From Lepus europaeus (taxonomy: Eukaryota; Chordata; Mammalia; Lagomorpha; Leporidae), in contig NC_084834.1 in NCBI RefSeq assembly GCF_033115175.1, forward strand, positions 88,272,462 to 88,336,461: a DNA stretch of 64,000 bases, given 5' to 3'. A program made the position numbers and the translations under genes. Positions 46,280-56,049 of the stretch are shown here, piece after piece. The stretch's first letter is position 1, and every line of letters starts with the position of its first letter. The notes beneath the pieces were generated by a model that was not told the origin of the DNA, did no database searches, and was given only the letters and a program-made list of their open reading frames with translations.

Positions 46280-46840
46280 TATAATAGATGATAGAACTAA
46301 GCAGACATGTCTTAAAAGAAGGTGTACAAATGACCAACAGGTACATTAGAGTGATAAACAACATCAAAAACCATCAGAGATGTGCAAATCAAAATCACCA
46401 TGACCATCACCTCACTCCAGTTAGAATAGCTATCATCAAAAATTCAAAATAAGTGCTGGCCAAGGTTGTTGAGAAAAGGGAGCTCTTTCACACTGCTAAT
46501 GGGAATGTACATTAGGACAGCCATCCTAGAAAAGCATATTTAAGTTCCTTCCTCAAAAATGTAAAACTAGCTCCACCATATGATACAGCAATCCCACTAC
46601 TGGGTATATATCCACAGGAAATGAAATGAGTATGTCAAAGAGACAGCTGCTCTCCCTTGTTTATTGAAATGCTATTCACGATAGCCAAGAAAAAGAAGCA
46701 TTCTAAGAGTTTATCAAGTGGTGAATGAATAAAGAAAATGTGGTACATATACACAAGGAAATGCTATTCAATCATAAAAAGGATGAAATCAGTACAGCAA
46801 AAAAAAAAAAATCTGTACTCCCATGTTTATTGTGATTCAA

Positions 46841-46935
46841 TACTTTTAGTTTATCCACAAGGTCATGAAACCATCATGGTACTCTAATTTTAGAACCTTT
46901 TACACCCAAAAAAGAAATTCCATACTATGAGGAAG
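46841..46935 (-). repeat. L1M 3' UTR, continuation
   Basis: CTTTTAGTTTATCCACAAGGTC, GAAACCATCATGG, CTCTAATTTTAGAACCTTTT and CCCAAAAAAGAAATTCCATA are what should directly follow the sequence at 43725-43795 in an antisense L1M 3' UTR. About 3.04 kb of other L1-derived sequence therefore splits one older element. Confidence 0.7.
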
Positions 46936-48377
46936 GGGCATTGCAGGAAGGGATGGGATAGGGTACTAACAAACAAAACAAACACATCCATGGTGTTGTG
47001 GGACAATTTACTAGTGTTTTATAAAACTATTATTGCACAAAGTGTGTTTAAGAGCAGCATGAGATGAGGTAGTAGGACAAGCAGCGATTTGAGTGTCTAT
47101 TATCCTATCAGTTGAACAAGCCCACGGTAGGAGTATTCCTGATGGAGATCATCTAAACATTTGACAATAGTGCACTGATTAAATATTCAATGGAATAGAA
47201 TAGAATAGGAAGCATTGAATATGCAATGGAATAGAAAACATTAAATATGCAAAGGAATAGAGAAAGGCATTGAATTTTAAAGAGAAATGAAGAGATGGAG
47301 AAAAAGAGGAGAAGAAAGAAAAAGAGAGAAGAAAAGTGGGGACAGAGGAAAAGAAAGAAGGAGGGAGAAAGGAAGGAAGGAGAAAAGGAGGCAAGGAAGG
47401 AGGGAAGGGAGGAAGGGAGAGAGAAAAATAAAACAGGAACCTTCTCACAACAGACTTACCATGTTCTTCCAGAAATCTGAAGGCACTTAGGTAACATCAC
47501 AATGGACATTAATGTGAAGTTTCAGTGTTTCTCTGTGGATTCTCCATGAAACACATTACCATGACATTATCCTACATCCTCCTTTCCTTCTCCCTTACAA
47601 ATAGAGACTCAGTTTGGGCCCACAAGATGTCTAGACAAAAAAAAAAGCAAGCCCAATTCTCCATGCTAAGCACTCACTTTCACAGCTTCCCTGAGTCACA
47701 GGGTAACCAAATTCTGGCCTACGACTTGCAGGTGGGAGAGAATTCTGGAAGTATTTTTTAATTTTGTGAAAAACAAAAATAGAAGTTCCCTTGTTTTTCA
47801 CCAGGACTCTTTTTCTCTCTGTCTTGAGTGCAGTTTGCAGATATATGAGTTTTGAAGAGATGTCAGCCATCTTGTATCCATGCAATGATGGGTCTGTTTG
47901 GAGCCCAGAACTGGACATTATGTAAGGAGATAAAAGAAATAGAACCATGATCTCTGAGCCCAGAAAGCCTGTAATACAGAGTGTCAAGGCAGGCACATGA
48001 ATTAACTTGAGAACAATTACAAAGCAACTTACACTATTACTCAGTGCCAAATAATGTAGAGCCAATGGCAGCACTCCAGAATCCACTGTGGGTAACTTGG
48101 TCTTGCAATGCTTCTTGCCAATCCCACTAAACTGATGAAATTTTTAGGAAAGATGTGACATTTAGAGAAGATTCTCAAATTCTTATATATTTTAAATACA
48201 TTGTTGCTCCTGTTTAAGTCTCACTAACAATTTTCACTGAAAAGGGAAATACAGTATCAAAAAGTCATTGGAGTGGCCACTGGGTTGCAGTCTGGGTAAA
48301 ACCACTTACTAGCCAGGGCACATTACAAAGCTCATTTAAACAGCTGGGATTTGGGTTCTTTGGTTTGTTAATTGTGA
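46936..48377. other. Unique region with short tandem repeats and a purine tract
   Basis: At 47188-47275 two to three imperfect units of about 28 nt (ATTGAATATGCAATGGAATAG-like) occur. At 47280-47433 lies an almost pure purine stretch. 47.5-48.4 kb is unique, possibly with faint L2 near 47960. No gene recognised. Confidence 0.45.
47280..47433 (+). repeat. GA-rich polypurine tract (about 150 nt)
   Basis: Nearly uninterrupted A/G with GGAAGGAAGGA and GAGGGAAGGGAGGAAGGGAG blocks. Such mirror-like tracts can form triplex (H-DNA) structures and vary in length. Both overlapping frames encode only Lys/Arg/Glu/Gly runs and are not genes. Confidence 0.85.
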
Positions 48378-48520
48378 ATAATGATTCATTCAACAAATAC
48401 TGACTGAGCACTTAGTAAGTGTTGGAAACTGTTTTAGGCAATAGAGATACAACAGGGAACATCAGAGACAAAGTCCTTGACTTCACAGAAGGTAGACATA
48501 CTATAAAAAATACGTACCAC
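48378..48520 (-). repeat. L2 3' end, antisense
   Basis: TTCATTCAACAAATACTGACTGAGC, GTTGGAAACTGTTTTAGGCA and TACAACAGGGAACATCAGAGACA match the antisense L2 tail closely. Confidence 0.8.
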
Positions 48521-48627
48521 CTAGAGCTGTACTCATAAATATGACAGAAAAACACAAAGCAAAGTAAGGAGAATAGAAAGCACAGCAGATGAGAATGGAG
48601 AGGATCTGCTAATTTATATAGAGGGCC

Positions 48628-48648
48628 TGTGTGTGTGTGTGTGTGTGT
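48628..48648 (+). repeat. (GT)n microsatellite
   Basis: Ten GT units, ending before ACACGCATG. Confidence 0.9.
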
Positions 48649-48721
48649 ACACGCATGTATAATGGCCTGCTTGATTGGGAGAGAAATAGAAGCAAAATGA
48701 CTAATAATATATAAAAAGTAT

Positions 48722-49012
48722 GGGGCTGGTACTGTGGCATAGCAAATAAAGCCACTGCCTGCAGTCCCAGCATCTCATATGGGTGCTGGTTTGAGTCTTG
48801 GCTACTACACTTCCAATCCAGCTCTCTGCTATGGCCTGGGAATGCAGTAGAAAATAACCCACATGCAAGACCTGGAAAAAGCTCTTGGCTCCTGGCTTCA
48901 GATTGGCACAGCTCCGGTCATTGTGGCCAGTTGGGGAGTGAACCAGCAAATGGAAGATCTTTCTCTCTCTCTCTCTCCCTCTCGCTCTCGCTCTCTTGCT
49001 CTCTCTCGTGCA

Positions 49013-49043
<31 letters not shown>

Positions 49044-49087
49044 TGACTCTTTCTTTCAAATAAATAAATAAATCTTTTTAAAAAAAA
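48722..49087 (+). mobile_element. CSINE, intermediate type, with expanded CT tract
   Basis: GGGGCTGGTACTGTGGCATAG head. A 29-nt deletion-like shortening around AAAATAACCCACATGC. A roughly 85-nt CT/CTCG microsatellite at 48958-49042 and ATAAATAAATAAATC tail. The CT tract yields artefactual Arg/Glu-rich frames on the minus strand. Confidence 0.93.
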
Positions 49088-49149
49088 CGTAGTTGCTAGG
49101 TTACTTGGTACTATCCGAACATAAGATATTATTATCATTGCTATTATTG

Positions 49150-49460
49150 AGGATTAAGTCTAAACTCTTTAGCTCAACATTTAAGATACACACACAGAGC
49201 CTTCCAACCTACCTTTCCAGTTTTACCTCCACTCCCTTGTATAAATCTAACTTCCAAATAAAGTTTTTCATTCTTCTAATTCACTTGGCAAATAATCACA
49301 TACCATCTTATGTCCTTCCATTGTTTCTTTGGTTTAAATCCTTTATGATTTATTTTTTCATTAATTCTCTCTCCCCAGTGAGATGATAAACTTCTTTAGA
49401 TGAGAACCTTTCTAGGAATGCCCTGACCCTAAAGGTCATCAATAATATTTATTAGTTGTG
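49150..49460 (+). repeat. L2 3' region
   Basis: AGCCTTCCAACCTACC, CTTCCATTGTTTCTTTGG, TCCCCAGTGAGATGATAAAC and GGAATGCCCTGACCC in the order of the L2 3' end. Diverged. Confidence 0.5.
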
Positions 49461-49846
49461 TTTGATATACTGGTGTAATGTTTATTATCACTCTGAAAAC
49501 TATCATTCTGTTTGGAATGTGGTGTATACTCAATGTTGTGTGAGTTTTTAATCTCCGTATTTATTATGGGACTTTCTACTGTTGAGCAGCAGAATTTTGA
49601 AAATTTATGTATTGTAAATGATAGTCTTAAATTGTGCATGGGACTTCCCTTAAGTATCACCTCAGTGTCAATCAGACCAGCAGCCACTCCAATGGTTTGA
49701 CGTGTTTTTACATCCATCAGCCAGTGTGTCTTTTCATCACCTAGGGGTATAACTTGCCTGTACTCATTCATTATTATCATCTTTTGTATGACTTCATACA
49801 AATCTTTCTAGTTGGCAGACTTCCCATCATCTGAGAAATCAAGCTG

Positions 49847-49879
49847 ATCACTTCTCTGCCTTTTGGCCAAGATCAAGTA
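49847..49879 (+). ncRNA. U2 snRNA 5'-end fragment (retropseudogene)
   Basis: ATCACTTCTCTGCCTTTTGG and the following 12 nt through AAGATCAAGT match the first 32-33 nt of U2 spliceosomal RNA with about three substitutions, including the segment that carries the branch-point-neighbouring 5' domain. The rest of U2 is absent. AAATCAAGC occurs on both sides (49836-49844 and 49883-49891), so the fragment was inserted by L1-type retrotransposition. Not functional. Confidence 0.85.
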
Positions 49880-49946
49880 TAAAAATCAAGCAGAAGAAAA
49901 GGACAAACGAAGAATGACAGGAACTATAGAATAAACATCAAGCATG

Positions 49947-50403
49947 GTTCCAATTGGCAGAATTATGGCTCTCCAATGCTGAATCCCGAGGACCTATGAA
50001 AATGTTACCTTACATGGCAAACGAAACTCGGCAGATGCGATTATCTTCAGAGTACTGAGTTGGGGAGGTGACTCTGGATGATGTAGGTAAGCCTAATGTA
50101 ATCACAAGAGCCCTTCTAAGAAAGATGAAGGGTCAGAGTCAGAGTCAGAGGAGACCAATGATAACTAGAAGCAGAGATGAGGGTGATGTGCTCACAAGCC
50201 AAGGAGTGCAAGAGGCCTCCAGAAGCTGGACCAAACAAGCAAGAAGATTTTCCCTTAAGAGCTTTCAGAGGGGATGCACAGCCCTGGCTTGCTCTTTTAT
50301 TTCAGTCTTAAAATATCTATTTTCAGACTTCTGACTTTCAGAAGTGAAAGAGAATATCTTGGGGTTCTCAGCAATTTGTTATAGCAGCCACAAGAAATTA
50401 ATA
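49947..50403 (+). repeat. MLT1-type MaLR LTR
   Basis: CCCGAGGACCTATGAAAATGTTA, CAGATGCGATTATCTTC, CTAATGTAATCACAAGAGCC, GAAGCAGAGATGAGGGTGATG, AGCCAAGGAGTGCAAGAGGC and CAGACTTCTGACTTTC are in the expected order. It ends AAGAAATTAATACAA. Confidence 0.88.
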
Positions 50404-50439
50404 CAATGCTGTGGTAACAAAACAGCCCTGAAGTAGACA

Positions 50440-50620
50440 TCTGGCAGCATCTAGCCCCGACTCCAGGGATAGGAATTGTATAATCTCAGGAAAACCATTC
50501 TGCTTCAGTTTCTTTCCCTGTAGAGTGAAATTATGCCTGCCTTGCAGCATTGTGATGCAGAGGGATAGAATTATTCACGTGAGCACTTTGCAAAGTGTTC
50601 CACACTAAATATGCATCAAC
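50440..50620 (+). repeat. MIR remnant
   Basis: CTCAGGAAAACCATTCTGCTT, CAGTTTCTTTCCCTGTAGAG, TGCCTGCCTTGCAGCATTGTG and GAGCACTTTGCAAAGTGTTCC follow the MIR tail layout. Confidence 0.7.
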
Positions 50621-50937
50621 TGTAAAATTGTGGCTTAAAGTTTTCTTTATGAGGTGAAGGACTGGAATAAAAGCACTTCTCCTTAGCACTCTGATGCTGT
50701 AAATATCACACCATAACCACTCCCACAACCATAAAGATGCTCTAGAAGTTGCCTAGTGCAAGGAAGGCCACCCAGGACCCTTGTCACAACCTTCCTGTCG
50801 TCAACCAAAATGCACACGGCTAACAGATTTTGCAGCACTTTCAGCACAAGAGCCTAGACACAGCCTTAGCATCCTTCCTAACGCAGTCATTGGAGCTGGC
50901 AAAGGAAGAAGAAACATTTAAAAGCCCTGAACTAGTG

Positions 50938-51065
50938 GCTTGGAGAGTGTGGAGTTTTGGCCAGCAGCATGGGCCTCACCAGAGAACTTTTAAGAAATGC
51001 ATGTTCTCAGGCCCACCCCAGTCCAACAGAATCACAGTTAGCATTTGAAGGAGTTCCCCAGGAGA
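50938..51065 (+). repeat. MER5A (hAT-Charlie MITE)
   Basis: GAGTGTGGAGTTTTGGCCAG, CAGCATGGGCCTCACC, AGAAATGCATGTTCTCAGGC and CCACCCCAGTCC match one half of MER5A closely. The distal half is shortened. Confidence 0.8.
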
Positions 51066-51084
51066 GTCCTGTGCCCTGGCTGAG

Positions 51085-51305
51085 AAGATGGATTTTGGAG
51101 GGGTTTGAATCCCAGCTATGCAGATTCCTAAAGGACTGCCTCGAGCGATGTGTCTAAATCATTTAAGCTTCCCTGTCCACTACGTGCGGATGCAACCCAC
51201 GCCCACCACCTCTCAGTGCAACTCCTCCATGGGCTGTTGTGACAATTAGGTTGCATGAAAGGCATTCTGCATGGTGTCTGCCAACAAATACTGTTAATAA
51301 TAGTT
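51085..51305 (+). repeat. MIR SINE
   Basis: TTTGAATCCCAGCTATGCAG, AAATCATTTAAGCTTCCCTGTC, GGGCTGTTGTGACAATTAGG and AGGCATTCTGCATGGTGTCTG preserve the MIR tail order (GTTGTGAGGATTAAA ... GCACAGTGCCTGGC). Confidence 0.75.
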
Positions 51306-51659
51306 CCTGTTATGGTATATTTTGCACCACCCACCAGTGCTAACCTTACTACACATCCATTCACCACTTCTCAGCAGGGACCATTACCAAAGCCATTCAC
51401 GGCCGTGGGGGTGGACTGTGGGCTGCGAAAGGACAGGCATGCTGTCAGCAGTGCCATCTCAGGATACGCAGGAGTCTCTGCACGTTTTGCACCCCACGGG
51501 AAACATCGGCTTGTTGGTCTTCTTTTCAGCTCGGCCCTGCACGTGGCTGCACTAGAAGCCACGGGCTGGAATCAGACCTGGCCTTGCAGTCTGGTGATCT
51601 GAGGGAGGAAGCAAGGGCAGGCATTCAGGCTGAGTCGCTCTGGCTCTCCAGCCCACTTC
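51306..51659. other. Unique sequence at CpG-island shore
   Basis: Moderately GC-rich, with scattered CpG and a GCACGTGG E-box-like site near 51540. The overlapping frames (51255-51602 and others) have no recognised domain. Confidence 0.45.
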
Positions 51660-52320
51660 CTTAAGCCCCTCCTTAACTTGGCAGCTCTCCTCGCAGCAGA
51701 ACCAAGACCTGCCAGAACCCTGGCCAGTCCCACCTGGCGCACTTTCCTCCAGGGACCGGGAAGGCGGGGGAGGGGGCTCGGTAGGGGCGGGGCTCGGCGT
51801 CCCCTAGCGGCTACCGCCGGGGCCGCCGCCTGCTCAGCCCAAGCCCCCTGTACCCTGCTCTGCCTGGGCAGCGCTGGACAAATGGGCGCCGCCCGGGCCT
51901 GACGGATGAGCCGCTGGGCACGTGAACTCCCACCTCCAAATTGGCCCAGCGCCCGGCGGCGGCGGCTGCAGCGGCGCGCAAGGGGCAGCCGCGTCCCCGC
52001 CCCGCTGGCGCGCGCCGCCTCCGCTCTTTGCATAGTAATTTCAGTTGCTGATCGCCCAGAGCTTGCTCGCCTGAGCAGGACCGCAGGTCGTGGCCCTACA
52101 GAGCCCGCGGTGCGGCGCCCAGAGAGCTGGCGCCAGGGAGATGCGACGGGAAGCCCCCGCCACAGCGCAGGCGGTGGCCCCGCGGCGCCGGCGAGAGGCG
52201 GGCGGGAGCAGGTAGGCGACCTGAGGCCGCGCGAGGAGACGCCCCCCGCGCCACCTCCGCCCCGCGGCCGGCCCCGGGGACTCGAGCGTGGCTGGGTGCG
52301 CCGAGCCAATGGGGAGGGAT
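51660..52320 (+). promoter_or_regulatory. CpG island, putative gene promoter
   Basis: A sharp rise in GC and CpG content, unlike anything else in the window and free of interspersed repeats. It contains GC boxes (GGGGCGGGGC at 51784-51793), a CACGTG E-box (51919-51924), an inverted CCAAT box (AATTGGCCC near 51939) and a direct one (CCAAT, 52306-52310). An octamer-like TTTGCAT at about 52028-52034 is set in a strikingly AT-rich 25-nt patch. Mammalian islands of this type usually mark housekeeping or developmental promoters. A donor-like GCAG|GTAGGC on the + strand at 52211/52212 supports + strand transcription. The long frames on both strands (up to 287 codons on the minus strand) are what stop-poor GC-rich DNA produces and are not called. 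Confidence 0.8.
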
Positions 52321-52461
52321 TTGGTCCCATGGTTTTGCCAGGGGATCCTTTGCCTGTTGCTCGCGTCCCCATCCCATCCTGCGCTCCAGGAGGGGTGGAC
52401 TTGCTCGCAGGTGATGGATTTCTCTGCAAGGTCATTGCTCCCTGACGCTCCGACTGTAAAG
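52309..52461 (+). CDS. Candidate first coding exon with signal-peptide-like start
   Basis: An ATG just past the dense part of the CpG island opens 51 codons to a donor-like AAAG|GTAAAA. The exon would end in phase 0. Residues 1-4 (MGRD) form a short polar n-region and 5-19 (LVPWFCQGILCLLLA) a hydrophobic core. The stretch SPSHPA that follows could be a signal-peptidase region. The mature part is short, with Cys at 32. The start context (CCAATGG) is weak at -3 and good at +4. A second donor-like site, CAG|GTGATG, lies inside (phase 0 after codon 34). The frame continues open to 52536 if unspliced. I do not recognise the protein. The 5' UTR exon model ending at 52211 is an alternative in which this stretch is intronic. 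Confidence 0.4.
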
Positions 52462-54319
52462 GTAAAAGGGGAAGAAGCCTGCTGCTCTTTGGCGAAGGAA
52501 TTTATAATCAGTCGGGTTCACAAACTGGGAGAATAACCGAATGGAGGGGTGTGTGTGTGTGTGTGCGTGTGCGTGTGCGTGTGTGTGTGATTTTTCTCAT
52601 TTCCCCGTGCTTATTCCCTGTAAGGTCAAAACCCTGTGGACGATATAATAGATATGCATTTATATGCGTGCGTGTTTATGGACATACATAGACACAGTTC
52701 CATGTACAGTTCTTCCCGAGGTAGCCAGAGGAAGGGCGGGCAGAGGTTGTTACAGGGAAATCATTGCAGAGACCTGTTTGGTGTCTAGAGGTGAACTTTG
52801 GAGCGACATTAAATCGGCGTAGAACCCGGAGTCGAGGAGTGGTTCTGTGGAGATGGGTTTTAGAAAGGTAGGAAGTGGATCTTCACACCACCCTGGCAGA
52901 TGGCAAAGATGTAGGCAAAATTTCAGACGCAACAATGGACATTGGGAGAGGGGGTAAAAGGAGGGCTCCTGGACCCACACTGGGAAGTGCATTTGAGGTA
53001 GTGGGGAGGCAGGGAATCCAGATCGGGCTTCAGGGGCCTGCTGGAGAGGCCTGGGTTGGGGGAATCACTGCTTCGGGTGTAAGCAGTTCAAGGTGAAGGT
53101 GATGTGACTGTCCAGAAGGCAACTGAGGAGGGAGGAGGGGAGGGAGGGCTTCATGGGGGAGGGGAGAGACACAGCTCTGAGTGGTCACCCAAGCAGCAGC
53201 CAGCTTTTATTAAGGCATCTTCTTTCTCGCTCCTGTTCAAGCAGAACTTGGATCTGCTCCACTTAAATATTTTTTACAATACATCTGCTAAAGATTCGCT
53301 GGTCCATGTTTTTATTTTATTTTTGCAAGGAATCTGGGTCATGGTGGGACTAGAAGAAGCTGAAGTGTTTACAACACAGCGCGATTCAGAGAGGGAGTTG
53401 ATGAAGGCTTAGCTTCATGAAATATTTACACATCTCTTGCGTGGGTTTTTGTTTGCTCTTGTTGGTGCTGATGCATATTTTACTTTGATAATGCTTTGAG
53501 TGTACTTCTCCCGAATGTGCTTATTTCCCAGTTAGAAACTAGTCTTTCTTTTCCATTGTGCTCACCATTGACTGCCCTGAGTAACAATTGTGGGACTAAA
53601 GATACATGAGTCATAGCACAAAGAAGAAAATCTTCTCTGTTGCTATCCCCAAATAGCAGGAGTTTGCATTAGAGACTGTTCTTTTGAAATAGAGCCACAA
53701 AGAACATTGTTTTACCTTTGTGTGTGTGTTTAGTGGGGGCACTAGGTGGTTGATTGGTAAACAGACAAACATGTAGTCATTGTTTTTGTGAGTCTAGATG
53801 TTATAGGATTGGAATTTATTTTGGAAACAGAGCAGAGGAGCTCATGGAGCACAGTGTATGGTATGTTGTGGTGTGGTGAGGCTTCATCTGATCTCTAACT
53901 AGACTTCTGTGAAAATGCTTAGGGAAGAAATGACAAGAGCCTCAGCCCCAGGGGAAGTGGAGGAGAAAAGCACTGTATGAATCAGATTGGACTCAAGTGG
54001 AGGGGAGGTGGATTCCACCAGGCTCTTTTGAAACTTGAGTGTTTTAATTACTGCAAAAGACTCGCCGGATGCGCTTCAGTATTTGTTCCTGCAACATTTT
54101 CTCGATTATGCTTCTTATACTCTTAAGAGAAACGTATTTAGATACAGCAATGCTTCCCTATGTGACTCTCCAGTCACCAAATCTGCAGCCGCCAGGGAAA
54201 CACTAAAATATTGGTCACAGAATCACAAAAGCATCAAGTACCAGCCTCAGACAGTGAGGACACAATCTCATCCCAGCTCACACGCAGGCTCTGTCAGTGG
54301 CAGCTGCTTCTCCTCTTTT
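52462..54319. other. CSINE-free unique sequence, possible start of intron 1
   Basis: GT-rich compound microsatellite (GTGTGC units) at 52549-52589. The rest carries no recognisable repeat or exon. The frame at 53104-53412 and others are short and unremarkable. Confidence 0.45.
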
Positions 54320-54625
54320 ATGCATTTATTCACTCATTCACTTGTTCATTCATGCATTCAACATCCAAGCGCATTTATCCTGAACCAGATGTGGTCCTGG
54401 ATTGTGGAATGGAAGACTGAACAGCACAGTCTCAGCCTACATGCTTTAGAAGGAGATGGATAGAAACAGCTAGCTAAATGCTGTGACAGAGTGCTGAGGA
54501 AGCCAGATTGCAGAGGTGGCAAGGACACGGGAAGTTTCTCGGTGCCCTGATGGATAAGAGGAAGGAGAAGGAGACACGGAAAGGCATTTCAGATACCAGG
54601 ACCAAAATATGCGGAGTCCCAGGAA
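54320..54625 (-). repeat. L2 LINE fragment, antisense
   Basis: TTATTCACTCATTCACTTG and TTCATTCATGCATTCAACATCC are the reverse complement of the L2 tail. Later blocks include GAACAGCACAGTCTCAGCC and GGAAAGGCATTTCAGATACC. Confidence 0.7.
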
Positions 54626-55729
54626 AACAAGTAGATGGAGGTGGTTGGAGGATGGAGAGGGAGACAAATGTGCCCACAAGCTCAAGTCCAGATCTGCCAC
54701 CTCAACTGGCCAGCAGACCCTTTGACGTGCAGAAGTGAGGTAGACACATCTATCCTGAGGTTCTGTGGTTCAGATTCCTCGAATATCCATCTTTCTCATC
54801 CCTACAAACCATGGTTATCTTCATTTCCAATAGCCTGCTTAAAGAGGAGAAAAATCATAATTCTCTGCGCCTCAATGCTTTCATCCATGAAATGTCTAAC
54901 ACTTATTTTGGCATATGGGAAAATAAAGAATGGCGATTTAAGTTTTCTAGAAATTCAGGAAATCTTGTTTTTATGACATGGACATCATGGAAAAGGGATG
55001 GAAAATATGTGTATTCCAAGCACTTAATTGCCCCAGATGACTCCCAAAGCAAATGTGTGAGAGACTGAACACTTGAGTGGGCAAACAAGTAACTCAGAAA
55101 CATGGGCTAAAGAGAGCCTGGAGGCCACATATAATTTTTAAATTATTTTTTCCATAGGAAAAATAGTCACAAAAGATTGGGAAATAATCAATAAGTACCC
55201 TTCTAGAATGGCACTTTTCAAATCATAGGTCCCAAGCACTGCAAAGTCAGTCTAGGTGTTCTGATCAGCAGTTTTACTCATGAAAGTAAAATAGATTGGG
55301 GAAACAGCCAAAAAGTGTGAATTAGCATTGTGCATGGAGCTTTTCAATGTTTGTTTATATGTATGTGTATACTGGACTGATATGTGGAATGTGTCTCTTA
55401 CATCATGTTCCAAAAAGTCCAAAAGCTCTTACTCGAAGTGATACAAAGAAGGGATACTTCCAGTTTTCGAAATGCCAAAAGGTGACAAAGAGCTATGATG
55501 TACTCACCTTTGTGCAATATTGTAAGTAGCAAAATCGCCTTATTGAGAAAGGCAGGACTCGCTGGCTATAAAATCAGAGAACAAGATCTTGGGGACTTAA
55601 TTTATCTGGAAGGGATTAAGGGGGAGATGGAACTTGAGCTAGTTTATGAAAGGCAGCTGGTGCGGGAAGGGATCGCAATCCAGGAGAAAGCAATGAATGA
55701 GGGGAGGAGGTCTCTGAAATCTGTTTAAG
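54626..55729. other. Mostly unique sequence
   Basis: No gene recognised. 55555-55735 (GGAGATGGAACTTGAGCTAG, AGAAAGCAATGAATGAGGGG) may be a further antisense L2 piece. 54.8-55.1 kb is AT-rich and featureless. Confidence 0.4.
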
Positions 55730-55745
55730 AATCATTTAGAAAAGA

Positions 55746-56002
55746 TGAGCTCATCATTGTTGCATTATGGGTTGAGTCGCCACCTGCAATGCCAGCATCC
55801 TATATGGGTGCTGGTTTGTGTCCTGGCTGCTCCAATTCCCATCCAGCTCCCTGCTAGTGCGCCTAGGAAAGTGGCAGGAGATACCCAAATGCTTGGACCC
55901 CTGCACGTGCATGGGAGATCTGGAAGAAGCTCCAAGCTTCTGGCTTTGACCTGGCCCAGCCTAGGTAGTTGCAGCCATTTGGGGAATAAACCAACAGATA
56001 GA

Positions 56003-56049
<47 letters not shown>

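Larger units (their letters stand above)
44404..46812 (+). pseudogene. L1 ORF2 3' half, sense, broken by a MaLR LTR
   Basis: Reverse-transcriptase-to-C-terminal part of L1 ORF2. ATTATCACTGTTTGAAGATGG marks the segment just after the RT catalytic region. CTTCAAAATACATTGCAAAGC, AGATCAATGGAACAGAATAG, CAAATGGGAGAGAATAAATTC, CACTACTGGGTATATATCC and GTGGTACATATACACAAGG follow in order. Frames are closed by many stops. The element is cut at about 45502 by a MaLR-type LTR that itself contains a CSINE, and resumes near 46280. It ends in a 13-nt A run at 46800-46812. Confidence 0.9.

Noticed and set aside
47281..47490. Lys/Arg/Glu-rich frames
   Set aside because: Direct translation of a polypurine tract.
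48701..49138. Minus-strand frame with Arg-Glu repeats
   Set aside because: Antisense reading of the CT microsatellite in a CSINE.
51572..52435. 287-codon minus-strand frame across the CpG island
   Set aside because: GC-rich DNA has few stop codons in all frames. The product is a low-complexity Arg/Ala/Pro/Gly string, the + strand has an equally long frame, and donor-like sites are on the + strand.
51906..52445. 179-codon + strand frame over the same island
   Set aside because: Same composition effect. It conflicts with the donor-like site at 52211 and shows no domain.
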